A DNA stretch of 64,000 nt from CAVVYJ01 sp963752495 (GCA_963752495.1 CAVVYJ010000002.1:930001-994000), one strand, 5' to 3'. Shown: positions 1 through 9,747, counted from the stretch's first letter. The notes: a model not told the origin generated them from the letters alone. Translations and numbers: made by a program.

Positions 1-2429
1 CGAGGTGATGCAGACGACAACGCAACTTGCCGAAGTTGCAATCCAAACCGCAGTTATTTGTCATCAGTCATGGCTGGAAGCATTATTTGGAAAGCCTCTT
101 GGAGTAGATAATAATCCGCAACAATTCATCGTCATTGGCATGGGCAAACTGGGCGGCGGCGAGTTGAATGTTTCATCCGACGTGGATTTGATTTTTGCCT
201 ACGAGCAAGATGGCGAAACGTCTGGCCCAAATTCGATTTCAAACCAAGAGTTTTTTAACAAACTTGGGAAAAAAGGTAATTGCAGCTTTAGATGAGTTGA
301 ATGAAGACGGTTTTGTGTTTCGTGTGGATATGCGCTTGCGGCCGTTTGGTAGCGAAGGCGTGCTGGCATCTAGTTTAGATGCCATGGAAGATTACTATCA
401 AAACAATGGTCGCGAGTGGGAGCGTTATGCCTGGATTAAAGGCCGCGTGGTTATTGGCTCTCAGGGTGGTATTACACAGTTACTAAAACCTTTTGTTTTT
501 AGAAAATATCTGGATTTTGGTGCGTTTGCCAGCATGCGTGATTTAAAAATACAAATTCAACGTGACGTTGTTAAAAAAGGCTTGGAAGACAATATCAAGC
601 TGGGGCGCGGGGGTATTCGGGAGATTGAGTTTATCGCACAGGTGTTTCAGCTAATTCGAGGTGGGCAAGACGCTAGCTTGCAGGTTCGCCCAACCTTGCA
701 AGTGCTGCAACTTTTGAAAGATAAGGGTCTGTTGCAGGAAAAAACTGTGCAGGAGTTAACCGCCGCCTATGTGTTTTTGCGCAATCTGGAACATCGGTTG
801 ATGTATCTAGAAGATGCGCAAACGCAAGACTTGCCTAAAAATGAAGCTGCGCAAACTCGCATTGCAAAGGCGATGAATTTTTCGAGCTGGCAGGATTTTA
901 TTATTGGATTGAATCTGCATCGTGAAGTTGTGCAGAGTCATTTTGACGAAACATTCAGTGATGGCGCTGCAGACCAAAGCGATAGCGACGCCTATATGCT
1001 TGCAAAAAGCATTTGGAATGGTGAACTTGATGATGCCGTCTCGCAGGCTAAATTGGCTGCGCTGGGGTTTAATGAAGCGCAAGGTACGTTAAATCGCATT
1101 CAACAATTACACCAGAGCCATCGATATAAGCAATTGCCGGAATTAAGCAGGCAGCGATTTAACACGTTGCTACCGATGTTGATTGAAGCGACAAGTAAAC
1201 AATCTCATCCGGATGTATCAATCGCGAGGGGAATGGATTTGCTGGAAGCCATATGTGGCCGTGCAAGTTATCTAGCGCTTTTGGCAGAATATCCGAGTGC
1301 TTTAGATTTGGTTGTGCGCTTGTGTAATGAAAGTAGCTGGTGCGCACAATATCTTACACAGCACCCGATTGTTTTAGATGAATTGTTAGACGAGCGTACT
1401 TTGTATGCAATGCCGGATTTCTTGGCTATGCGTAATGAGATAGAAACCAGTATGGAAGAGCATTCTGGCGACACTGAGCAGCAAATGAACCTGATGCGCC
1501 AATTCAAACATGCGGCTGTATTCAGATTTGCGGCACAGGATATTGCCGGACAATTGCAGCTGGAAACGCTCTCTGATTACCTGAGTGCACTTGCCGATTT
1601 GATTTTGGATGTAAGTTTGCAAACGATTTGGCAATCACTCAAATTTAAGCATCGCGAAGTGCCAGCATTTGCGGTAATCGGTTATGGAAAATTGGGTGGC
1701 AAAGAGCTTGGCTACGCCTCTGATTTGGATATTATTTTCTTATACGACGACGATGCAGAGGGCGCAGGTGAGATTTATGGGCGCTTTGCGCAGCGCATCA
1801 ACAACTGGTTCAACAGTTTAACTGCCGCTGGGTTGTTGTATGAAACAGACTTGCAACTACGCCCCGATGGGAATAGCGGGCTACTAGTAAGCTCTGTAGA
1901 TGCGTTCCATGATTATCAGCTAAACCGCGCTTGGACGTGGGAGCACCAGGCGCTCACGCGGGCAAGATTTGTTGCGGGAGACGATGCGATAGGTAGAGCT
2001 TTCGAAGCGACTCGTACTGAGGTGATGCGCCAATCGAGAGATTTAAAAAGACTGTATGCTGATGTCATCGAGATGCGAACTAAAATGCGAGATGCGCAGC
2101 ATTTAACTGGTGATATGTTTGATTTAAAGCACAGTCACGGCGGAATTATTGATGTGGAATTTATTGTGCAATACTTGGTGTTAGCGAACGCGGCGCTTTA
2201 CCCCGAATTAACAAACAATTTTGGCAATATTGCAATACTTAAAACGCTAGGCGCTTTAGGGATTATTGATGCCACACTTGCACAACATGTTGCCGATGCT
2301 TACCGTGAATACCGTCGCTTGCAGCATGCGGCAAGACTACAAGGCAATATGCAGGCTAAGGTTGAAAATTCCGCAGTAAAAACGCACGCCGATTTTGTTG
2401 TAAAACTTTGGGGGAAAGTGTTTATTTAA
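1..2429 (+). CDS. glnE: Bifunctional glutamine synthetase adenylyltransferase/adenylyl-removing enzyme (5' partial, frameshifted)
   Basis: GlnE adds AMP to and removes it from glutamine synthetase, so nitrogen status controls GS activity. The beginning lies outside the window. The N-terminal adenylyl-removase nucleotidyltransferase motif (GMGKLGG, then SDVDLIF) is read near 137-200. The second, adenylyltransferase copy (GYGKLGGKELGYASDLDIIF) is near 1681-1740, so both halves of the duplicated architecture are present. A one-base frameshift lies in the G3A6G2 run at about 269-280; removing one base joins NKLGKK directly to VIAALDEL, as the family requires. The stop overlaps the 3' end of the convergent dhaK by 4 bp. 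The shift is probably a homopolymer sequencing error. Confidence 0.93.
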
Positions 2430-3415
2430 ACACCCCAACGCAGTGCAGGAGTATGTACGGGGCTATCCCAATGCTGTTTAATTTCATCATCCAGCAAGCA
2501 AACCGTAATGGATGCACCCGCCATATCAATTGCGGTGGTGTAGTTGCCAACCAGTGAACGCGCAATTTTAATATCATGCTGTTTGAGTAGCGTGGCGGCG
2601 CTGTTGTAAATCAAATAAAGTTCCATAAGTGGCGTTGCACCTAACCCATTTACCAATAACAATATTTCTTGGTTTTTCTGCGGGTTTAAATCAGCGAGAA
2701 TCGCATCCACCATATCTTTTACAATTGCATCGGCCTCGCGCATGGCTTCGCGCCTGCGTCCTGGCTCACCATGAATACCCACGCCCATTTCTAGCTCATT
2801 ATCAGTAATATCAAAAGTAGGGCGGCCGGCAGCGGGCACCGTGCAACTGGTGAGCGCAACGCCAATGCTTGCTGTGCGACTATTTATTTTGTCACCCAGT
2901 GCCTTGCAGGTTTGTAAATCTGCACCGGTTTCTGCCAAGCTGCCCACACATTTCTCGACAATTACCGTGCCAGCCACGCCGCGGCGGCCAGTCGTATAGG
3001 TGCTGTTGATTACAGCGCAGTCATCCGATGTTAAAATTGTGGCATGTTCAAAGGGCAGCATCTCAGCTGCCATTTCAAAATTCATCACATCGCCCGCGTA
3101 GTTTTTGACAATGAATAAAATGCCTTTGTCTGCATGTACAGCTTCAGCGGCGGATAGCATTTGGTCTGGTGTGGGTGAGGTAAACACCTGGCCAGGGCAG
3201 GCGGCATCAAGCATACCATAGCCGATATAGCCGGCATGTAATGGCTCATGACCTGAGCCGCCGCCAGAAATAATCGCAACTTTGTTCTTTGCCTTATTCT
3301 TGCGCGTTAAAAAATTGGGCTCAAGATGGAGTTCAACTAAGTCAGCATGCGCGGCTGCAAAGCCGGACAGGCTTTGCAGCAGCATGGCATCGATTTTGTT
3401 AATAAATTTTTTCAT
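2426..3415 (-). CDS. dhaK: Dihydroxyacetone kinase, substrate-binding subunit DhaK
   Basis: DhaK binds dihydroxyacetone as a covalent hemiaminal on a histidine and presents it for phosphorylation. The 329 residues carry the family motifs GGGSGHEP (51-58), CPGQVFTSPTPDQ (73-85) and GVGIHGEPG (211-219, with His215 the expected substrate-binding residue), and end in the typical PVHTPALRWG. The length fits the short DhaK form. It lies 13 bp downstream of dhaL on the same strand, so the two are co-transcribed. No dhaM (PTS phosphodonor) is seen nearby, so the phosphate donor (PTS or ATP) cannot be told from this window. Confidence 0.93.
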   Translation of the reverse strand: MKKFINKIDAMLLQSLSGFAAAHADLVELHLEPNFLTRKNKAKNKVAIISGGGSGHEPLHAGYIGYGMLDAACPGQVFTSPTPDQMLSAAEAVHADKGILFIVKNYAGDVMNFEMAAEMLPFEHATILTSDDCAVINSTYTTGRRGVAGTVIVEKCVGSLAETGADLQTCKALGDKINSRTASIGVALTSCTVPAAGRPTFDITDNELEMGVGIHGEPGRRREAMREADAIVKDMVDAILADLNPQKNQEILLLVNGLGATPLMELYLIYNSAATLLKQHDIKIARSLVGNYTTAIDMAGASITVCLLDDEIKQHWDSPVHTPALRWGV

Positions 3416-3428
3416 AGCTAGATAGCCT

Positions 3429-4061
3429 TTAGATTAGTAACAAATCACATACTGCATGAATCATCACTTGGCAGCTTTTTGCGCCTGCATCTAAATGGCC
3501 AATCGCACGTTCACCCAAGCCAGCAGCGCGACCTTTGGTGGCAACTAAATTGCGCGTGCTTTCCAAGCCCTGATCTGCCGCAGCTTTTATTTCGGTGCAA
3601 ATTTCTGTCAGGTTTTTGCCCGATGCGGCGCCGAGGGTGAATGTTGTAGAAACCGGAATCAGCACATCAAGCATCGTTTTCTCACCCAAGCCAGCCTTGC
3701 CGCGGTGAATAATACCTTGTACCCCTGCAGCAAAAGCTGCAGCAATCTCTAGTGAATTATTCGCATTATTATGTTTCACGACTTTTGCCATTTCCATAAA
3801 AAAACTGGCAAAGAGCGGTCCTGCAGCGCCGCCAATCGTGCTGAGTAACTTCATGCCTATTTTGTTTAGCGCTTCATCTGGCGGCAGATTTTTAAGCTCA
3901 TCCACCATGGCAGCAATCGTCTCGGTACCGCGTTTCACGTTGATGTAGTGATCGCCATCGCCAATTGCGCGATCCAGCGATTCGATATCTGCCTCGTGGC
4001 CTAGAATCGCATCACGGATGGCGGTAGCAGACTCACAGATAAAACTTGTTTTTAGACTCAT
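3429..4061 (-). CDS. dhaL: Dihydroxyacetone kinase, nucleotide-binding subunit DhaL
   Basis: DhaL carries the nucleotide that phosphorylates DhaK-bound dihydroxyacetone. The 210-residue protein has the metal-binding motif LDRAIGDGDHYINVKRG (about 29-45; DhaL normally shows IGDxDHG) and the helical-barrel signatures GGAAGPLFASFF and KGRAAGLGERAIGHLDAGA. It is the first gene of a dhaL-dhaK pair and is divergent from the sensor kinase at 4147, with 85 bp between the starts. In a methylotroph this pair may feed dihydroxyacetone into triose phosphate, but that role is an inference. Confidence 0.9.
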   Translation of the reverse strand: MSLKTSFICESATAIRDAILGHEADIESLDRAIGDGDHYINVKRGTETIAAMVDELKNLPPDEALNKIGMKLLSTIGGAAGPLFASFFMEMAKVVKHNNANNSLEIAAAFAAGVQGIIHRGKAGLGEKTMLDVLIPVSTTFTLGAASGKNLTEICTEIKAAADQGLESTRNLVATKGRAAGLGERAIGHLDAGAKSCQVMIHAVCDLLLI

Positions 4062-4146
4062 GATTTAAACTATGTTGTGTTTTTACTAAACTTGTTAAAC
4101 TCTACACACATGAATCTTTTATTTCAATGCCATTGAGTCATTCACA

Positions 4147-5526
4147 ATGAGTTTACGCTTACGTTTAAATCTGCTGATTACTGCGCTGATGCTGGTGTTT
4201 ATGATCGCTGTGAGTGCGATGATATTGCGTGGCACAAAATCTTCCATTCAAGAGGGCGTTGAAGCCGCAACGCGCGTCACAGTGCAGTTGCTTGATACAG
4301 TCGTTGTGAGTTCGACACAGAACCCAGAGTGGGGCTATACGCATGATGTGATGCAGCGTTTTTTAGTGCATTTGGGGCATGTGCGTAGCAATGAGATTTA
4401 TTTGTATAACTTGAACGGCGCATTAATTTATAAATCACCACCCTCAAAATATCGCGCGGAAGAGAAGCCACCGCAATGGTTTTATGAGATGCTTAACCCA
4501 CATGAAAAGTCAGTGACACGTTTCATTCGTTATGGCAAATTGGTTGTAGAGCCAAACCCGGGTGGTGCGATTCGCGAAAGCTGGCAAATTATGAGCCGCT
4601 TATTTTGGATTGGCCTTGCTTTTTTTGTGTTGCTTAACGCGCTAGTCTATTGGTTGCTAGGGCATTGGTTACAACCTTTACAGCCAATGATTAAAGCCAT
4701 TAATCAAATGGAACGTGGCGATTTGAGCGCGCGTTTGCCCCAGTTTGATTTGCCCGAGTTCGAAATTATTGGACACAGCTTAAACCGCATGGCTGAGTCG
4801 CTCGCCGCCGAGCGTCAGCTCGAAGAGAACAGACAACTAACGCATTTGATACAAAAACATATCGAAGACGAACGCCGAAGCCTAGCGCGCGAGTTGCACG
4901 ATGAGTTGGGACAATATGTAACGGCGATTAAGACATTTGCCGTGGCAATTGCAAATAAAACCAAAGAAAAAGCCCCCGAGGTAGAAGCGAGCGCACAAAC
5001 CATTGTAGCTGCAGCCAACCACATTTATGACGGAATGCATAACATTATCAAGCAGCTGCGCCCTGGGTCGCTGGATAATCTCGGGTTATCTGAAACTTTA
5101 AAAGATTTGGTCAATAATGTACAAAAGCAGCAGAAAAATTTAGCGATTCAACTCAAACTATCCGGAGAGCTTGGTGCGCTGGGTGAAACTTTAAACATTA
5201 ATATTTATCGAATCGTGCAAGAAGCTATTAATAACGCGGTAAAACATGCAGAAGCTACAAAAATGACGATTGACCTTGCCACCACTAAAACGGGTGCTTT
5301 ACAGCTCACCATTCATGACAATGGCAAGGGTATGGACATTAATGCGGTGGATCAAAGTAACCACTTTGGCTTGCTGGGCATGCGCGAGCGCATACAGGGC
5401 TTGCACGGCAGCTTTAATATCGATTCTGAACAGAGTGTAGCCAAAGCAAACAACCGAGATGCAAAAGGCTATGGCACTACGATTTATATTAATATTCCAC
5501 AAGCCATAAAAATAGACGAAAGTTAA
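4147..5526 (+). CDS. Membrane sensor histidine kinase, NarX/HisKA_3 family
   Basis: This 459-residue two-component sensor has two membrane segments (about 8-28 and 152-172) bracketing a periplasmic sensor of about 120 residues. A HAMP linker (about 173-225) and a HisKA_3 dimerisation domain follow, with the phospho-acceptor His251 in LARELHDELGQ. The C-terminal ATPase has an N-box (IVQEAINNAVKHAEA), DNGKGM and GLLGMRERI. The response regulator follows after 14 bp, so they form a cognate pair. The signal is unknown; the divergent dhaLK genes are possible targets, which is inference from position only. Confidence 0.9.
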   Translation: MSLRLRLNLLITALMLVFMIAVSAMILRGTKSSIQEGVEAATRVTVQLLDTVVVSSTQNPEWGYTHDVMQRFLVHLGHVRSNEIYLYNLNGALIYKSPPSKYRAEEKPPQWFYEMLNPHEKSVTRFIRYGKLVVEPNPGGAIRESWQIMSRLFWIGLAFFVLLNALVYWLLGHWLQPLQPMIKAINQMERGDLSARLPQFDLPEFEIIGHSLNRMAESLAAERQLEENRQLTHLIQKHIEDERRSLARELHDELGQYVTAIKTFAVAIANKTKEKAPEVEASAQTIVAAANHIYDGMHNIIKQLRPGSLDNLGLSETLKDLVNNVQKQQKNLAIQLKLSGELGALGETLNINIYRIVQEAINNAVKHAEATKMTIDLATTKTGALQLTIHDNGKGMDINAVDQSNHFGLLGMRERIQGLHGSFNIDSEQSVAKANNRDAKGYGTTIYINIPQAIKIDES

Positions 5527-5540
5527 AAAGGACAAGACGC

Positions 5541-6179
5541 ATGAGCCAAATTAATGTGATGCTGGTAGATGACCATGCGGTGGTGCGCATGGGATTTAAG
5601 ATGCTGTTGGAAACGGCCAGCGATATTAAAGTGATTGCAGAGGCGGAAAATGGTGAAGCTGCGATTAAATCTTATATGGAATACAAGCCCGATGTGGTGG
5701 TAATGGATATCACCATGCCCGGTATCGGCGGCATGGAGGCGATTGAGCGCATTTTGGCCAAGGAATCGAACGCCAAAATTCTAGTGCTTTCTGCACACGA
5801 AGACTCGGTACACCCTAAGCGGGTACTCAATGCTGGCGCGATGGGATATTTAACCAAACGCTCTGCTGCCGAAGAGTTGATTAAAGCCATCCGCACTGTT
5901 GCGGGCGGCAAAAAGTATATCGAGGCCAGCGTTGCGCAGCAAATGGCGATTCAGCAGCTTAGCGGTGAGCAAAACCCGGTAGATGTGCTGAGTGAACGTG
6001 AGTTTGAGGTGTTTATGTCGCTGGCAAAAGGCAAAACGACCAATGAAATTGCTGAGACCTTGTTTTTAAGCCCGCGCACGGTGGGTACACATTTATACAA
6101 TATTAAGCAAAAATTAAATGCCAATAACTCGGCGGAGATTGCACTGATTGCGATGCGGAGTGGGTTGATAGATCCTTGA
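5541..6179 (+). CDS. NarL/FixJ-family response regulator
   Basis: This 212-residue regulator has an N-terminal receiver domain with acidic pocket Asp10/Asp11, phospho-acceptor Asp56 (VVVMDITMPG) and a conserved Lys after GYLT. A LuxR-type helix-turn-helix follows (LSEREFEVFMSLAKGKTTNEIA, then LSPRTVGTHLYNIKQKL) near 150-200. It is translated 14 bp after the HisKA_3 sensor kinase, which is its probable partner. It would bind DNA as a dimer when phosphorylated. Targets are not evident. A good AAAAGGA ribosome-binding site lies just before the ATG. Confidence 0.93.
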   Translation: MSQINVMLVDDHAVVRMGFKMLLETASDIKVIAEAENGEAAIKSYMEYKPDVVVMDITMPGIGGMEAIERILAKESNAKILVLSAHEDSVHPKRVLNAGAMGYLTKRSAAEELIKAIRTVAGGKKYIEASVAQQMAIQQLSGEQNPVDVLSEREFEVFMSLAKGKTTNEIAETLFLSPRTVGTHLYNIKQKLNANNSAEIALIAMRSGLIDP

Positions 6180-6180
6180 T

Positions 6181-6759
6181 TTAATTCAATTTATAACGTG
6201 CGATATTCAAATCACCGGGGCTTGCCAGCTCGACTACGGCAAGCGCGCCGCTCGGCAGTTTGCCAAATTCCGGTGGCAGCAAAAAGGTAATAAGCTTTTT
6301 ATCTTTTTCCGTCATGCCGGTTGCCACGTTCCAGCGCGGCCATTCTTTGCGGTCAGGCAGGTTGAGGGCGCCAACAGCACGCGCCTTTTCAAACACAGCT
6401 ATTTTTTCATCACCAATCAGCAGGTTAAATAACTCCACCCGCACAAGTGAATTGGTTTGCAGGATTTGTATTTGTTCGTCTTCTGGCAAGACTTCAGGCA
6501 AAGGCTCAGCATTCGGGTCAACGGTTCTAAAGCCCGAAGTTGCCATTGCCATCCACACATCATCAGGCTCGGTGTCTTTACGCTCAACTTTTCTATTGCT
6601 TGGACCGTCTTGTACATCCAGCGCATTGGCAACGGCGTGATCTGCAATTCTGGTAGCAATCGAGCTGGCGATTTGCATTGCAATAGGCCCACCCACGCAG
6701 CCACTAAGCTGGCAGGCAAATAGTACAAACAAAATGTGTTTAATGAGTTTAAGCATCAA
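6181..6759 (-). CDS. Predicted lipoprotein of unknown function
   Basis: I do not recognise the family. The 192-residue product begins with a lipoprotein signal peptide: hydrophobic run ILFVLFACQ and lipobox LSGC with Cys21 as the lipidation site. The mature part is mixed-charge and soluble, beginning GGPIAMQIASSIATRIADHA. It is convergent with the response regulator (its stop is 1 bp from the regulator stop), so both may share a termination zone. A second start in the same frame is 3 bp away (MM). Function unknown; an envelope location is inferred from the lipobox. Confidence 0.75.
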   Translation of the reverse strand: MMLKLIKHILFVLFACQLSGCVGGPIAMQIASSIATRIADHAVANALDVQDGPSNRKVERKDTEPDDVWMAMATSGFRTVDPNAEPLPEVLPEDEQIQILQTNSLVRVELFNLLIGDEKIAVFEKARAVGALNLPDRKEWPRWNVATGMTEKDKKLITFLLPPEFGKLPSGALAVVELASPGDLNIARYKLN

Positions 6760-6852
6760 TCACTTACTTAACGTTTTTAACGCGGAAAGTACAGATTACT
6801 GCTAGCAAAATTAAATGTCTAGATGCTTGTGATTTTGTTTGCCTGAAACCTG

Positions 6853-7710
6853 CTATTTTGTGGAATTTGTTGTTTTGATGCTAATAACACCACTTAATAT
6901 AACCAAACTGATTGCAGCCCATTCCGTGGGTGATAAATGCTCATGCCAAAAGAACATACCAAATAAACTTGCAATCACCACCGTAACATAAGCTAGGCTT
7001 GCAACCGTTAAGGTTTTACCGGTGCGATAAGCGCGCGTCATGGCAAGCTGGGCAATCGTTGCAGATAACCCCAAGCCGGTTAACAGCGGTAAATCCGAGA
7101 GTGCAATTGGCGTCATATGGTGAATAAGCATCCAAATACCTGCGCCGATTGTGGAAATAAGCGTAAAGTAAAATACCGTGCGCCAATCCGGCTCGTTTAA
7201 ATTACCGAGCTGTTTAACATGAATATAGGCCATGCCAGCACCTGCCCCAGAGGCCAATCCCAACGCGCCTGCCAAAGCATCGTTTTTGGTGAAAGTGGGT
7301 TGTAGCAAAAGCACAACTCCGATAAAACCTAGCATCACCGCAAAATACAATATTTTTTTTGGTTTTTCGTGCAGCATAAACGGCACAAAAACCGCTAAAA
7401 ATAATGGTGAGGTGTAATTAAGAGTAATTGCGGTTGCCAGCGGCAAATGCGCAATCGCATAAAAAAATAGCACGAGTGAGGCAAAACCAACGAGTGCGCG
7501 CGACATTTGCTTGGCAAGAACTGGTGTTTTGAGCGGTAATTTTTTGGCAAAAATAAATGCATAGATGGCGATTAAGCCAAATAGCGAACGATAAAACACG
7601 AGCTCTGCGCTGCTGAATTTAGCTGCACCCACCTTGACGAGTGCGCCCATAATGGCAAAGCCAAGCGCTGCGACCAGCATCCAGAGGCTGCCTAGTTGGG
7701 GGAGTTTCAT
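6853..7710 (-). CDS. EamA/RhaT-family DMT transporter
   Basis: This 285-residue integral membrane protein has about ten hydrophobic helices arranged as two EamA repeats (about 8-135 and 150-280). It starts LGSLWMLVAALGFAIMGALV and shows RSLFGLIAIYAFIFAKKLP in the first repeat and LGLSATIAQLAMTRAYR in the second, both typical of drug/metabolite exporters. Substrates cannot be predicted. It is a single gene on the minus strand, divergent from the small membrane cassette at 7876. Confidence 0.85.
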   Translation of the reverse strand: MKLPQLGSLWMLVAALGFAIMGALVKVGAAKFSSAELVFYRSLFGLIAIYAFIFAKKLPLKTPVLAKQMSRALVGFASLVLFFYAIAHLPLATAITLNYTSPLFLAVFVPFMLHEKPKKILYFAVMLGFIGVVLLLQPTFTKNDALAGALGLASGAGAGMAYIHVKQLGNLNEPDWRTVFYFTLISTIGAGIWMLIHHMTPIALSDLPLLTGLGLSATIAQLAMTRAYRTGKTLTVASLAYVTVVIASLFGMFFWHEHLSPTEWAAISLVILSGVISIKTTNSTK

Positions 7711-7875
7711 TTGAAAAAATGCTTTAGTTGTTGAACTGCTATTTTAACTTGTAGCAGATGATTTAGCGATATGCGTTCAAAACCAAATTGTCACGCGTAA
7801 CACCTTGCAAAAACACAGGTTTTGCGCTAATCTCCAGCCTAGAACACAAATAAATTTTATTAAGGGGCGGTCGCA

Positions 7876-7980
7876 ATGAAAAATCCATTAGAATCAATCA
7901 CCGGCACGATAGTTTCAGGGCTGATCCTCACGGTAGTTCTGGTATTCTTTCTAAAAAACTTTTTATTGGCAGGGGCGTAA
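7876..7980 (+). CDS. 34-aa single-pass membrane peptide
   Basis: A short open frame (34 codons plus stop) begins with ATG after a strong ribosome-binding site, AAGGGG, about 9 nt upstream. It reads MKNPLESITG, then a hydrophobic segment (TIVSGLILTVVLVFFL, about 11-26), then KNFLLAGA. It ends 3 bp before the start of the PuuD-like gene, so the two are almost certainly translated together. I know no name for it. The good ribosome-binding site, clear membrane helix and tight spacing argue for a real small subunit or partner of the downstream membrane protein. Confidence 0.65.
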   Translation: MKNPLESITGTIVSGLILTVVLVFFLKNFLLAGA

Positions 7981-7983
7981 ATT

Positions 7984-8475
7984 ATGGACTTTTTACCTGG
8001 CATCGCGCGTTGGCTACACGTAATTTTCGGCATTACTTGGATTGGTCTGCTATATTATTTTAATTTGGTGCAAATGGCCGCACTTAAAGACGCAGGTGCT
8101 GATGGCACCGCGGCAGGTATCAGCAAACACGTTGCACCTCGCGCATTGTTTTATTTCCGCTGGGCTGCGGTAGGTACATGGTTGGCAGGCGCATGGTTAT
8201 TGGGCGCTGGCTTTATGGATGCTTTTATGTTGCGTAACGGTTACGAAGGTATCGGCATTGGCGCATGGTTGGGTACGATTATGTTGTTTAATGTTTGGGT
8301 GCTGATTTGGCCGAATCAACAAAAAATTCTGGGCATGAAAACAGCAAGTGATGATGAAAAAGCAAAGGCGCGTCGTGTGGCAATGCTGGCATCACGTACA
8401 AATATGATGTTGTCGATTCCTATGTTATTTTTCATGGCGAACGGATTAACGCACCGAGCAGCAATCGGTCTATAA
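7984..8475 (+). CDS. PuuD-like (urate hydroxylase N-terminal domain) membrane protein
   Basis: The 163-residue protein resembles the membrane domain of PuuD-type urate hydroxylase (PF06181, formerly DUF989): MDFLPGIARWLHVIFGITWIGLLYYFN at the start with conserved His and Trp residues, RALFYFRWAAVGTWLAGAWL in the middle, and a terminal helix. It has about four membrane segments. Full PuuD proteins carry extra helices and a cytochrome c domain that are missing here, so this is a single-domain homologue and urate oxidation is not implied. It is preceded 3 bp upstream by a 34-aa membrane peptide and followed by a clear terminator. Confidence 0.75.
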   Translation: MDFLPGIARWLHVIFGITWIGLLYYFNLVQMAALKDAGADGTAAGISKHVAPRALFYFRWAAVGTWLAGAWLLGAGFMDAFMLRNGYEGIGIGAWLGTIMLFNVWVLIWPNQQKILGMKTASDDEKAKARRVAMLASRTNMMLSIPMLFFMANGLTHRAAIGL

Positions 8476-8492
8476 ACTTTGTAAGGCTCTAC

Positions 8493-8518
8493 AGGCGGCC
8501 TTAGCCGCCTTTTTTATT
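8493..8518 (+). terminator. Rho-independent terminator after the PuuD-like gene
   Basis: A perfect 7-bp stem AGGCGGC/GCCGCCT closes a 4-nt CTTA loop and runs directly into a T-rich tail (TTTTTATTTT). It starts 18 bp after the PuuD-like stop and ends the two-gene membrane cassette before argD. Confidence 0.9.
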
Positions 8519-8544
8519 TTGTGGTATTAGTTTTTTGGAATTTT

Positions 8545-9726
8545 ATGTCGCAACATTTGATGGATACATACAATAGAAACCCTGTTACTTTTGTAAAAGG
8601 TGAGGGTATTTGGTTGTGGGACAATAAAGGTGAAAAATATCTCGACGCGCTTGCAGGCGTAGCGGTGAATGGTCTCGGTCATGCACACCCAAAATTGGTG
8701 GAGGCATTGAGTTCTCAGGTTGCTAAACTCATTCACGTTTCAAATTTATACCACATTGCTGAGCAAGAGGCGTTGGCAGATAAGTTGGCAGAATTGTCTA
8801 AGATGGACAAAGTCTTTTTCTGTAATTCCGGTTGTGAGGCAAATGAGGCGGCAATTAAATTGGCGCGTCTTTACGGCCATAAAAAAGGCATTGAAAATCC
8901 TGAAATCATCGTGATGGAAAGGTCGTTTCATGGACGTACTATGGCAACCCTTTCTGCAACTGGTAATCGTAAAGCGCAGGCTGGGTTTGAGCCACTGGTG
9001 AGCGGCTTTGTGCGCGTGCCGTTCGATGATTTGCAAGCTATCGCACAAATTGCCTCGCGTAAAAATAATGTTGTTGCGATATTGGTTGAGCCCGTACAGG
9101 GCGAAGGTGGAATTTACATTCCTGCTGATATGAAAGCGTACTTTGAAGGCTTGCGTAAATTGTGCGACGATAACGGCTGGCTTTTGATGTTGGACGAAGT
9201 GCAAAGCGGCATTGGCCGCACAGGCACTTGGTTTGCGTTTCAGCATACAGATGTTTTTCCTGATGTGATGACACTGGCAAAAGGTTTGGGTTCAGGCGTG
9301 CCGATTGGTGCTTGTGTAGCCAAAGGTGTGGCTGCGGAGGTATTTACACCCGGTAAACACGGATCGACATTTGGCGGGAATCCGTTGGCGACGACAGCAG
9401 GTCTAGCCACATTAAATGCGATTGCGGATGAAATGCTACGTGAAAATGCGCAGAAAATGGGCGATTTGATTGTAGCAGGCTTAAAAAACGAACTCGCCAG
9501 CGAAAAAGGCGTACAAGTCATACGAAATGCAGGCTTGATGATTGGCATCGAGCTGGATAGGCCATGTGCTGAGTTGGTGAAAATGGCACTGGAAACCAAG
9601 TTGCTGATTAACGTGACTGCAGATAAGGTGGTACGTTTACTACCACCGCTAATCATAAATGAGGCAGAAGCGAAAGAGCTGGTGACGAGACTAGCTAAAT
9701 TGATTAAGGTATTTTTGAACCAGTAA
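8545..9726 (+). CDS. argD: Acetylornithine aminotransferase (PLP)
   Basis: ArgD converts N-acetylglutamate semialdehyde to N-acetylornithine in arginine synthesis. The product (393 aa from the ATG at 8545) has the class-III aminotransferase signatures: VAVNGLGHAHPKL near the N terminus, FCNSGCEANEAAIKLAR, LDEVQSGIGRTG, and the PLP lysine in TLAKGLGSGVPIGA. An in-frame GTG at 8521 would add eight residues but lies on the terminator T-tract, so 8545 (or ATG 8560) is preferred. It is the first gene of the arg run; argF follows after 21 bp. Confidence 0.93.
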   Translation: MSQHLMDTYNRNPVTFVKGEGIWLWDNKGEKYLDALAGVAVNGLGHAHPKLVEALSSQVAKLIHVSNLYHIAEQEALADKLAELSKMDKVFFCNSGCEANEAAIKLARLYGHKKGIENPEIIVMERSFHGRTMATLSATGNRKAQAGFEPLVSGFVRVPFDDLQAIAQIASRKNNVVAILVEPVQGEGGIYIPADMKAYFEGLRKLCDDNGWLLMLDEVQSGIGRTGTWFAFQHTDVFPDVMTLAKGLGSGVPIGACVAKGVAAEVFTPGKHGSTFGGNPLATTAGLATLNAIADEMLRENAQKMGDLIVAGLKNELASEKGVQVIRNAGLMIGIELDRPCAELVKMALETKLLINVTADKVVRLLPPLIINEAEAKELVTRLAKLIKVFLNQ

Positions 9727-9747
9727 CACTGGAAAGACGCTAAAAAT

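Noticed and set aside
260..285. Programmed ribosomal frameshift in glnE
   Set aside because: The A6 run could slip, but no stimulatory structure is seen and many other genes in the window have similar one-base breaks, favouring sequencing error.
807..1634. Minus-strand ORFs across glnE
   Set aside because: They run opposite a conserved coding frame, lack ribosome-binding sites and show no protein-like composition; treated as shadows. The same applies to antisense frames over argG, leuC, trpB, cysD, cysI and others.
8521..8544. GTG start for argD at 8521
   Set aside because: It lies on the terminator tail without a ribosome-binding site; ATG 8545 is closer to family starts.
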